Source of the DNA: a virus
Strand: one strand, 5' to 3'
Length of the DNA stretch: 40,019 nucleotides
IMG/VR virus record: IMGVR_UViG_3300009175_001426
Span: 1-40,019 of that record
Below are positions 15,268-22,099 of this stretch, in pieces. The position numbers and the translations under genes are program-made. The notes beneath the pieces are model-generated. The model did not search any database. It was not told where the DNA came from and worked only from the letters and a program-made list of their open reading frames with translations. The first letter of the stretch is position 1; every line of letters begins with the position of its first letter.

Positions 15268-15645
15268 ATGTATCTGTTGCTACTAAGGCTGTTTTTATCT
15301 GTGCTTATCATGAGTCGCTGCTGCTCATCCTGGGCAGCCTCCTGCACTGTTGAGTGGAGCTATACCCCTCCTTCTTCTCCAGCCGTCACCGGATTCCGCT
15401 TATACAAAAACAACGCGCAACTGATCGATTTCCCCGGTTCGACGATCACCTCAGGGGTATTCACCGACACCTTGGTCGTGAATGATGTTTTCGAGTTAAC
15501 CGCACTGTTTGCAGACTCAACCGAATCTCCTCGCAGTCCTCCATTTACATTCACGGGTGGGGCATCCTTTATCCGGTTTGGCAGCCTCAAATTCGGAAAT
15601 ACCCACGGCAGCGCCGACAAGCCGGGGCAAGTGCGGCTGCGATAA
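15268..15645 (+). CDS. Exported small Fn3-like protein
   Basis: 125 residues from the ATG at 15268; a TTG two codons earlier is possible. A very hydrophobic N terminus (YLLLLRLFLSVLIM) acts as signal peptide, with cleavage likely after SSWA. The mature part (VEWSYTPPSSPAVTGFRLYK, then FELTALFADSTESPRSPPF) parallels the Fn3-like domain in the previous gene. It ends in a basic tail. The stop overlaps the next start (TAATG). Confidence 0.6.
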   Translation: MYLLLLRLFLSVLIMSRCCSSWAASCTVEWSYTPPSSPAVTGFRLYKNNAQLIDFPGSTITSGVFTDTLVVNDVFELTALFADSTESPRSPPFTFTGGASFIRFGSLKFGNTHGSADKPGQVRLR

Positions 15646-16496
15646 TGGCCCCTCGATCACGCAAACAAAAGGCAATATGTACCGAGGATGGATGCGATTT
15701 CCCCTCCTCGAGTCACGGCCTTTGCAAAAAACACGCGGAGCGCAGAAGGCGCGGCACTCTGACTAAGCGCACCCTCCCGGATCTACCGGGTGAGCGATGG
15801 GCAGCAATAGAGGGGCATCCGGAGTGGTACGTGTCGACAGCCGGGCGTCTCAAATCCGCCCGCACCGGCCACGAGAAACTCCTGAAGCCCAGGTGGGTCG
15901 AAGGCCGCATGCTGGTCGGGGATAAACAGTACAGCAACCTGACCGTGCATTTGTCGGTACTGCGGGCCTTCCGCCCTGGGATCACGGGTGACCCGATATT
16001 TATTGATGGCGATCCTCGTAACTGCTGCCTCGACAATCTGCAGTGGCGCACCATTGATGATCGCCGCCAACGCGCCAGCGCCATGGCCGAGCAATCGGAC
16101 AGCCGATGGGGAGCAGCGTTTGCAGCCTACTGGAGAGGAGATAACCACGCCCTCGACACGTTCTATGAGGAGATGCGGCGGCTCCTGATCGTAATGGTCC
16201 CGCGTAAGATCGGCACTTGGAGTATCGGCTACCAATTGGAGGTTGACGATGTCATTTACACGGTGCTCGCGAAAGTGTTTTTCCAGGTCCATGCGGCCAC
16301 GCTCATATCTTTAGACAATATGCCAGCTTATGTGTGCACGGTGGCCGACCGGGTGTTGGCCGCGCAATGGCAGTACGCCAGGCATCTCGATAACGACACG
16401 CGCATCAATCGTGACGGCGAAGAGTACAGCGTTGCCGATGCCATAGGTTTTTTCTACCCCTCTGCGGAGCTGGAGGCGATGCACAGAGAAATTTGA
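15645..16496 (+). CDS. Fusion: zinc knuckle, NUMOD4, HNH-like domain lacking its His, and sigma-region-2-like domain
   Basis: 283 residues. The N terminus has C12, C17, C27 and H30, a small zinc finger. Residues about 51-82 match NUMOD4 (RWAAIEGHPEWYVSTAGRLK). Residues about 100-136 match the HNH pattern found with NUMOD4 (VHLSVLRAF, then GDPIFIDGDPRNCCLDNLQW), but the usual catalytic His before the D-G-D is Phe (F119). Residues about 165-248 resemble sigma-70/ECF region 2 (DTFYEEMRRLLIVMVPRKIG, then LEVDDVIYTVLAKVFF and MPAYVCTVADRVLAAQW). No region 4 follows. This points to a DNA-binding transcription-related protein rather than an active nuclease. It ends the accessory block directly before terminator B. 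Confidence 0.65.
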   Translation: MAPRSRKQKAICTEDGCDFPSSSHGLCKKHAERRRRGTLTKRTLPDLPGERWAAIEGHPEWYVSTAGRLKSARTGHEKLLKPRWVEGRMLVGDKQYSNLTVHLSVLRAFRPGITGDPIFIDGDPRNCCLDNLQWRTIDDRRQRASAMAEQSDSRWGAAFAAYWRGDNHALDTFYEEMRRLLIVMVPRKIGTWSIGYQLEVDDVIYTVLAKVFFQVHAATLISLDNMPAYVCTVADRVLAAQWQYARHLDNDTRINRDGEEYSVADAIGFFYPSAELEAMHREI

Positions 16497-16502
16497 TTCA
16501 AG

Positions 16503-16531
16503 GGGAGGCCGCTCGGCCTCCCTTTCTTTTT
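16503..16531 (+). terminator. Rho-independent terminator B
   Basis: GGGAGGCC (16503-16510), loop GCTC, GGCCTCCC (16515-16522), then a pyrimidine run TTTCTTTTT. Sequence and layout resemble terminator A. It closes the accessory operon just before promoter block B. Confidence 0.85.
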
Positions 16532-16576
16532 CACCGTTTTGCAACGGCTAACAGCTCAACCCCATATCTCTTATAT
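16532..16576 (+). promoter_or_regulatory. Activator-dependent promoter B (lysis/late)
   Basis: The second copy of the 45-bp block: CACCGTTTTGCAACGGCTAA at the start and CTCTTATAT at the end, same spacing as copy A. Here the dyad is perfect over five bases (CCGTT-TTGC-AACGG). It lies about 90 bases before the endolysin gene, equivalent to Mu Plys. It probably drives lysis, head and tail genes. Confidence 0.72.
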
Positions 16577-16663
16577 AACCATAACAGGCACCGAGACTGC
16601 CTTATATCTCCTTTCTGTGGTTGGGGGCAGGTTGCACGGCCTGCCCCCTCTTAGAGGTTAACT

Positions 16664-17179
16664 ATGAAGAACATCATTATCTACGACGAGCAATTCCAGC
16701 GTCAGGCCGTGACCTATTTCGACAACGAGTTGATAGACGGTTGCTCGGTTGACTGGCGCTGGTTCAAGGCTCAGGCCATAGCCGAGAGCGATTTTAATCC
16801 CAAGGCGGTCAGCAGTTGCGGAGCGCAGGGACTGATGCAATTGATGCCCGACACCTTTGCCGAGATCGCCAAGGAACTGCACCTGCCCAACAGTCCTTTT
16901 GACCCGCTTATCAATATCAAAGCTGGCGTCTACTACGACCTGAAGATGTGGCGCGTATGGCGCAAAGAGCAAGGGCTTGAACGTCTGCGCTTCATGTTCG
17001 CGGCCTACAATTCCGGGGTTGACAACATCATAGATGCTCAGAAACTGGCCAGCCCGACTGATAAATGGTGGGCAGTTGCCCAGGTGCTGCCAAAAATAAC
17101 AGGAATCAAGAATGCGAGACAAACAACGGACTACGTCAAAAGAATCGAAGCCGTCTATGGCCAGCTCATCCGGAGTTGA
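16664..17179 (+). CDS. Lytic transglycosylase-type endolysin
   Basis: 171 residues with the SLT fold pattern: catalytic E41 in KAQAIAESDFNPKAVS, the GAQGLMQLMP motif at about 53-62, and FMFAAYNSG later. It would cleave the glycan strands of peptidoglycan between MurNAc and GlcNAc at lysis. No signal peptide is present, so a holin is needed for access. It is first in the operon behind promoter B, like lys in Mu. Confidence 0.92.
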   Translation: MKNIIIYDEQFQRQAVTYFDNELIDGCSVDWRWFKAQAIAESDFNPKAVSSCGAQGLMQLMPDTFAEIAKELHLPNSPFDPLINIKAGVYYDLKMWRVWRKEQGLERLRFMFAAYNSGVDNIIDAQKLASPTDKWWAVAQVLPKITGIKNARQTTDYVKRIEAVYGQLIRS

Positions 17180-17278
17180 TCGAGTGGCCTGGTTGAAAAG
17201 ACTGCATGCAATCTGGCTCTGGAAACAGGGTCAAAAACAAAAATGATCGAAGTTCGATCGAAATCTTGGAGGAAGCAC

Positions 17279-17575
17279 ATGAAAAAATGCAAACCGATGA
17301 AGTCCCTTCTTTTGATAGTCGGCTGTGTCTTGTTGGGAATCGTATCGGCCTTCGCAGCCGTTGATCCTACCCCGGCGGCCAGCTCCTCGACCGGCGGCTC
17401 TTTGCTTAATTTCTTTTTCGCCAACGAGACCACCATTTTGGCGGCACTCTTGGCGATATCTGAAGTGCTGGCGCGGATCCCCGGCATCAAGGCTAACTCA
17501 ATTTTTGAATTGGTGACCAATTTCCTCAAGGTCTTGGCAAGCGGCAAACCGGATACGCCTGCGAAAGTTCAGTAA
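17279..17575 (+). CDS. Small membrane/exported protein, holin candidate
   Basis: 98 residues from the ATG at 17279, which has TTGGAGGA upstream; an earlier in-frame ATG at 17243 has none. Residues 8-27 are a membrane or signal segment (KSLLLIVGCVLLGIVSAFAA). A second hydrophobic stretch lies near 45-65 (NETTILAALLAISEVLARIP). Two such segments and the place right after the endolysin fit a holin, but a secreted protein is also possible. Confidence 0.6.
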   Translation: MKKCKPMKSLLLIVGCVLLGIVSAFAAVDPTPAASSSTGGSLLNFFFANETTILAALLAISEVLARIPGIKANSIFELVTNFLKVLASGKPDTPAKVQ

Positions 17576-17640
17576 TTGTTTATTTGCAGATCAATCACCT
17601 CCGGAGACCCGGAGGTGATGTTGAGGATGAGAGCAACACC

Positions 17641-17898
17641 ATGAGTGAAATCATTGTTTCAGTGATCATCGGGTTCTTGGGCCTGATAGTGAACGCCCTG
17701 CTGGCGGCAAAAAAGGAAAAGGAACAGAGCCATGAACAAAAAAACAACGAGCTACGGCAGGCCCTGGCGGAGGATGACACTGCTGCTGTGCATGGTGCTC
17801 TTGGATCTCAGCATGACCGCGTGCACGAAGCATTATGTGGTGGTGCCGGGGGGGGAGACGGTGACCATCCAGAAACAGGAACTGGACCAGCTTTATAG
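17641..17898 (+). CDS. Small membrane protein, inner-membrane spanin candidate
   Basis: 85 residues from the ATG at 17641. One N-terminal membrane helix (IIVSVIIGFLGLIVNALLAA, about 4-23) is followed by a charged coil (KKEKEQSHEQKNNELRQALA). The last 30 residues are low-complexity, glycine-rich and are the out-of-frame image of the overlapping lipoprotein gene. A type II membrane protein with a coil overlapped by a lipoprotein in another frame is the Rz/Rz1 arrangement, but it is short for an i-spanin. A second holin is the alternative. Confidence 0.55.
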   Translation: MSEIIVSVIIGFLGLIVNALLAAKKEKEQSHEQKNNELRQALAEDDTAAVHGALGSQHDRVHEALCGGAGGGDGDHPETGTGPAL

Positions 17899-17947
17899 CG
17901 ATAACGAAGCGCTGCTGAAGGCGCTGGAGGAGTGCAAGGCTCGGTAA
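17732..17947 (+). CDS. Small lipoprotein, outer-membrane spanin (Rz1-like) candidate
   Basis: 71 residues from the ATG at 17732 with AAAGGAA upstream; it overlaps the previous gene by 167 bases in another frame. A basic n-region (KKTTSYGRPWRR) and a hydrophobic core lead to the lipobox-like MTAC with C31. The mature part is short (YVVVPGGETVTIQKQEL, then a coil LYSDNEALLKALEECKAR). Placement next to the endolysin and nested overlap suggest the outer half of a spanin pair. It lacks the proline-rich stretch common in Rz1. Confidence 0.6.
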   Translation: MNKKTTSYGRPWRRMTLLLCMVLLDLSMTACTKHYVVVPGGETVTIQKQELDQLYSDNEALLKALEECKAR

Positions 17948-18162
17948 TGGAGACGATCGAACACTCCCAACGCGACCAGGAGCAGTTTAATCGGTTGGCC
18001 TTGCAACTGCAGATGGACAGTATGCCCACAGGCGCATCGGCGGCAGAGTGCGAGGATTGCGGTGAAGAAATTCCGAAGGGAAGACAGAAAGCTGCTCCGG
18101 GTTGCACACGATGCATAGGATGCCAGGACAGATACGAGCGCAATCAGCGGAGAGAGCGATGA
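17947..18162 (+). CDS. TraR/DksA-type zinc-finger protein
   Basis: 71 residues from the ATG at 17947 (TAATG with the previous stop). A short helix is followed by the DksA/TraR C4 finger: C-x2-C in AECEDCGEEIP (C35 and C38) and C-x2-C in GCTRCIGCQDRYE. TraR-like proteins bind the RNA polymerase secondary channel and mimic DksA plus ppGpp. Phages of this type often carry one at the lysis-head boundary. It could tune host or late-gene transcription. Confidence 0.85.
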   Translation: METIEHSQRDQEQFNRLALQLQMDSMPTGASAAECEDCGEEIPKGRQKAAPGCTRCIGCQDRYERNQRRER

Positions 18163-18497
18163 ATATTACCATCAACTGGGATGCCGTCGCAGTACTGGCC
18201 ACCCTCGCCCTTGCCTGGAGCGGATTCCTGGTCGCTATCATTCGTTGGCTGGTGGGCCGCGCGATCGCGAATATCGAGGAGCGGCTCTCCGCTGCATCGA
18301 ACGCAGCACAGACTGCCACTAACGGGCTCCAGCAACACCGAGAGGAATATCTCACGTTCCTGGGAAAGTTGCCGATCGACTACTACCGCCGAGAAGACAT
18401 GATCCGTTTTGAGACACTTACCCATGCCAAGTTAGACGCCCTGGCAGGAGACATCAGACAACTGGAGTGCCGAAGATGCCAAACAAAGCCCCTATGA
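18159..18497 (+). CDS. DUF2730-like membrane protein (Mu gp25 position)
   Basis: 112 residues from the ATG at 18159, overlapping the upstream stop (ATGA). One N-terminal membrane segment (VAVLATLALAWSGFLVAIIR) precedes a coiled region with LSAASNAAQTATNGLQQHRE and a C-terminal basic tail. Size, topology and place before the gp26-like gene match Mu gp25. The role of that family is unknown. Confidence 0.65.
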   Translation: MNITINWDAVAVLATLALAWSGFLVAIIRWLVGRAIANIEERLSAASNAAQTATNGLQQHREEYLTFLGKLPIDYYRREDMIRFETLTHAKLDALAGDIRQLECRRCQTKPL

Positions 18498-18799
18498 TCG
18501 ACCCCGAGAAGGCCCGCAGAGAGAACCTACGCTGGTATATCCTGCTTACCCTCAACTCCGCCCGTCCATTGGGGACTTCCGAAGCGGTGATTCTTACCAC
18601 CCTCCAGGGGATCATCCAGGATTGTACTATCCGCGAACTGAGGAACGAGCTGAAATATCTTGAATGTCGGGAGTTACTCATCCTCAAGGGTGTCAACGGC
18701 CCAAGCTGGCATGCCGAACTCACCCGGATCGGTGTGGATGTAGTCGAGTATACCGTGGATTGCGACCCCGGTATCGCCCGGCCCAATAAGTACTGGTAA
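18476..18799 (+). CDS. VpaChn25_0724-type small winged-helix protein (Mu gp26 position)
   Basis: 107 residues from the ATG at 18476, with GGAG eight bases upstream; a GTG at 18467 is less well placed. It has a winged-helix pattern: RRENLRWYILLTLNSARPLG, then IRELRNELKYLECRELLILK and AELTRIGVDVVEYTV, ending in a P-G-x-x-R-P motif typical of this phage family. It lies between gp25-like and small-terminase genes as in Mu. DNA binding is likely; the precise function is unknown. Confidence 0.8.
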   Translation: MPNKAPMIDPEKARRENLRWYILLTLNSARPLGTSEAVILTTLQGIIQDCTIRELRNELKYLECRELLILKGVNGPSWHAELTRIGVDVVEYTVDCDPGIARPNKYW

Positions 18800-18804
18800 C
18801 CGCG

Positions 18805-19311
18805 ATGCCCCCTAAGAACAAGGTCTACACTCTTCCGGAGCCGGTTCGCTCCTGGCTCGACGAAACGCTTGCCGCCAACGGCGGTCAGCAGTTCAAGGCG
18901 CTGGAAGAGAAGCTCGCCGCCAAAGGGTTTCAAATTAGCGACTCAGCCCTGCAGCGCTACCACACTACCGATCTGCAACCACGTCTGCAGGCGCTTAAGC
19001 TGGCTACCGTGACCGCCCGCACCGTGGCGGCCGCCATGGGTGAGAACGACGGCACCATGCTGGAGGCGCTGACCGGGCTCTGCCAAGAGCGGCTCTTCAA
19101 CTTGCTGCTAGAGGTCGACCCCGAAAACATTGATGGCACCATCCTCTCTAAATTGGCCCGCGCCATCAGCAACCTGGCCACTGCCTCGATCAACGTCAAG
19201 AAGCATGTCGCTGACGCCCGGGCTAAAGCGTTTCGGGACGCGGCGGAGATGGCCCGAACCATGACTCCGGAACAACTGCAGGCGGAGATCCGCAAGGTCT
19301 ATGGGATCTGA
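18805..19311 (+). CDS. Small terminase subunit, DUF3486 (Mu gp27-like)
   Basis: 168 residues, with N-terminal HTH region (PEPVRSWLDETLAANGGQQF, then FQISDSALQRYHT) and long helical C-terminal part (TILSKLARAISNLATASINV). This matches the DUF3486 family, whose Mu member gp27 is the small terminase subunit. It would recognise phage DNA and start headful packaging with the large subunit, whose gene overlaps it by 11 bases. Confidence 0.9.
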   Translation: MPPKNKVYTLPEPVRSWLDETLAANGGQQFKALEEKLAAKGFQISDSALQRYHTTDLQPRLQALKLATVTARTVAAAMGENDGTMLEALTGLCQERLFNLLLEVDPENIDGTILSKLARAISNLATASINVKKHVADARAKAFRDAAEMARTMTPEQLQAEIRKVYGI

Positions 19312-20638
19312 ACTCTTTTATCCCTATCAGCAGCGATGGGTGGCGAATGCCAGCCGGTTCAAGATCGGCATGTTCGCCCGTCAGACCGGCAAGACCTTCA
19401 CCACTACCTTTGAGGTGGCCAGCGATTGTCAGCTGGCTGATTTGGTCGGAAAGCGAGAGCGCTGGGTGATCCTCAGCCGGGGAGAGCGCCAGGCCAAAGA
19501 GGCTATAGAAGAGGGCGTCAAGCGGCACTGCCAGGCCTTGGGCTCTCTGGTCCGCAGTTACGAGCAGGACTATAAAACCGATGGTGCTACGTACCGCTCA
19601 CTTGAGGTCGAATTTCCTAATGGCTCAAAGATTACAGCCCTGCCCGCCAACCCGGACACTGCCCGTGGTTTCTCGGCCAACGTCTTTCTCGATGAGTTCG
19701 CCTTCCACCAGGACAGCCGTAAGATATGGACCGCCCTCTTTCCGGTAATTAGTGCAGGACATCGGTTACGGGTTGTTTCGACTCCCAACGGCAAGGGCAA
19801 CAAGTTTTACGACCTAATGACCGGCACAGATGACATCTGGTACCGGCAGACCACCGATATCTATGAGGCGGTGGCTGATGGCCTGCCGCGAGATATCGAG
19901 GAATTGCGCACCGCCCTGGGCGACGAAGATGCATGGGAGCAGGAGTACGAGCTGAAATGGCTGGATGAGGCATCGGCCTGGCTCAGTTTCGAGCAGATCA
20001 GCAGTTGCGAGGATGACTTGGCAGGACGGCCGGAACTCTACAGCGGCGGTCCTTGCTATGTCGGTGTCGATATCAGCGCCCGCAATGATCTCTTTATCAT
20101 CTGGGTGGATGAGATGGTTGGGGATGTGGCGTGGTGCCGAGAAATCATCGCAGAGAAACGCATCAGCTTTGCCGAACAGGACGCCTATCTCGCCTATGTA
20201 TTCGATCGCTATAAAGTGGCGCGCTGCTGCATGGACCAGACTGGTATGGGCGAGAAGCCGGTGCAGGATGCCGAGTTGCTCTACGGTTCCAGGATAGAGG
20301 GAGTGCTCTTTACCGGCCCAAACAAATTAATCATGGCCACGATCGGAAAGGAGCAATTCGAGGATCGCAAGTGCCGCATCGCTATGGGCGACAAGGTATT
20401 GCGGGCCGATTTGCATAAGCTGAAAAAAGTATCCGGTCCTACTGGAGCGCCACGATTTGTGGCGGAGAGAGACGGTGAAGGCCATGCCGACCGAACCTGG
20501 GGCAAGTTCCTGGCCGCCAATGCTGCGGCAACACCCGGCTTCAAGCCTGAAATCCAATCCACCGGGCAGGTTCGACCTTCGGCGGGACACTTAGACTTTA
20601 CCGGCAGTAACAGCCGACGCGACACAGTGGGGTTCTAA
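19301..20638 (+). CDS. Large terminase subunit (Mu gp28-like)
   Basis: 445 residues. ATPase Walker A is ARQTGKT (26-32) and Walker B is VFLDE (128-132). The RNase H-like nuclease domain has D257 in YVGVDISARND and D312 in CCMDQTGMG. It powers DNA translocation into the prohead and makes the headful cut. Length is slightly below Mu gp28 (about 551), and both domains are intact. Confidence 0.95.
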   Translation: MGSELFYPYQQRWVANASRFKIGMFARQTGKTFTTTFEVASDCQLADLVGKRERWVILSRGERQAKEAIEEGVKRHCQALGSLVRSYEQDYKTDGATYRSLEVEFPNGSKITALPANPDTARGFSANVFLDEFAFHQDSRKIWTALFPVISAGHRLRVVSTPNGKGNKFYDLMTGTDDIWYRQTTDIYEAVADGLPRDIEELRTALGDEDAWEQEYELKWLDEASAWLSFEQISSCEDDLAGRPELYSGGPCYVGVDISARNDLFIIWVDEMVGDVAWCREIIAEKRISFAEQDAYLAYVFDRYKVARCCMDQTGMGEKPVQDAELLYGSRIEGVLFTGPNKLIMATIGKEQFEDRKCRIAMGDKVLRADLHKLKKVSGPTGAPRFVAERDGEGHADRTWGKFLAANAAATPGFKPEIQSTGQVRPSAGHLDFTGSNSRRDTVGF

Positions 20639-22099
20639 ATGACACTGCCCAAAGACCTGAAAAAAGAGATCGCCACCATAGGCAATGATCCGACGATCCC
20701 AGCCTATGGCGGCGTCCTGCGCAATCAAGATGACACCCTCATCTCCCGGGGCGGCGGCAAGGGCCTCAAAATCTATGATGAGATCGAGCGCGACTGCCAT
20801 GCCTTTGCCGTGTTGCAGAAGCGTAAGCTGGCCATTATCGCCAGGGAGTGGCAACTGTTGCCCGCCTCATCCAGCGCTCTCGACAAGAAAGCCTGCGACC
20901 TGGTCAAGGAACAACTGCAGAACCTCAAATTCGACCAGGTGTGCCTGAAGATGCTGGACGCGACCCTGAAGGGCTATAGCGTCGGCGAGATCATCTGGAC
21001 AACCGATGGCTCGGAGATCGTGGCGTCAAAGGTCAAGGTCAAACCACAGCGTCGATTCATCTTCGATGAAGATCAGGAGCCGCGCCTGGTTACCCTGACC
21101 AACCTGTGGCCCGGCGAGCCGCTGCCGCTGAGGAAGTTCATCGTCCATCGTTACGGCGAGAAGGATGATGACAACCCCTATGGCCTTGGCCTTGGGTACC
21201 GTCTCTTCTGGCCGGTGTTTTTCAAGCGGCAGGATATCACTTTCTGGCTGACCTTCGTGGATAAGTTCGCCTCGCCGACAGCCATGGGCGAATATCCGAA
21301 CGGCACCAGCGACGCCGATCAAAAGAAGCTGTTGAACTCCTTGTCGGCCATCTCTTCCGAGGCCGGGATCATCGTGCCCCAGGGGATGATGGTCAAGTTT
21401 TTGGAGGCAGCCCGCTCCGGATCCATCGACACCTATGAGCGGCTCGCTCGCTATATGGACGAACAGATCAGCGAGTGCGTGCTGGGCGAAACGCTGTCCA
21501 CCAACATCGGCAACTCCGGCAGCCTGGCTGCGGCCAAAACCCATAATGAGGTTCGGCTAGAGTTGGCCAGGGGCGATTCGGATCTGCTTTCCGACACTAT
21601 CAACGAGACTCTGATCCGCTGGCTTGTGGAACTGAATGTACCCGGTGCCAATCCACCTAAGCTGTGGCGCGATTTTGATGAGGGTGAGGATCTCAAGATC
21701 CGCTCCGACATGGATAAGAATTTGACGGAGATGGGCTTTGAAGCAGCCGAGCAGTACATCAACGAAACCTATGGCGGCAAATGGAAGAAAAATCCGAAGG
21801 CGGTCCCACCGTCGCTGAACTCACCCGACGCTAAGGAACCCGCGCAGTTTGCTGAGACCGCTCCGGATACAGTGGATCTGCTTACAGAGCAGACGCTGGC
21901 CGCTGCCGATGGTGGCGATATTATGGGTGCGGTGTATCTGCTGCTGTCTGATTCCGGCAGTCTAGAGGAAGTGCAGGATAAGCTGATTGATCTCTACGGT
22001 CGCATCTCGGTCGACAAGACTGGCAATGCCCTGGGTAACAGTCTCTTCCAAGCTGACCTGACCGGTCGGGCTCAAGTCCTTGATGAGGTTGGAAAGTGA
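20639..22099 (+). CDS. Portal protein, DUF935 (Mu gp29-like)
   Basis: 486 residues. Recognisable DUF935 pattern: FAVLQKRKLAIIAREWQLLP, DATLKGYSVGEIIW, KFIVHRYGEKDDDNPYGLGL and TAMGEYPNGTSDADQKKLLN, with LGETLSTNIGNSGSLAAAKT later. It forms the dodecameric portal ring at the head vertex for DNA entry and exit. It follows TerL directly and overlaps the MuF start by four bases (GTGA). Confidence 0.95.
   Translation: MTLPKDLKKEIATIGNDPTIPAYGGVLRNQDDTLISRGGGKGLKIYDEIERDCHAFAVLQKRKLAIIAREWQLLPASSSALDKKACDLVKEQLQNLKFDQVCLKMLDATLKGYSVGEIIWTTDGSEIVASKVKVKPQRRFIFDEDQEPRLVTLTNLWPGEPLPLRKFIVHRYGEKDDDNPYGLGLGYRLFWPVFFKRQDITFWLTFVDKFASPTAMGEYPNGTSDADQKKLLNSLSAISSEAGIIVPQGMMVKFLEAARSGSIDTYERLARYMDEQISECVLGETLSTNIGNSGSLAAAKTHNEVRLELARGDSDLLSDTINETLIRWLVELNVPGANPPKLWRDFDEGEDLKIRSDMDKNLTEMGFEAAEQYINETYGGKWKKNPKAVPPSLNSPDAKEPAQFAETAPDTVDLLTEQTLAAADGGDIMGAVYLLLSDSGSLEEVQDKLIDLYGRISVDKTGNALGNSLFQADLTGRAQVLDEVGK

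Noticed and set aside
17184-17246. Possible 20-codon GTG frame after the endolysin
   Set aside because: Too short and without a clear ribosome site or recognisable features.
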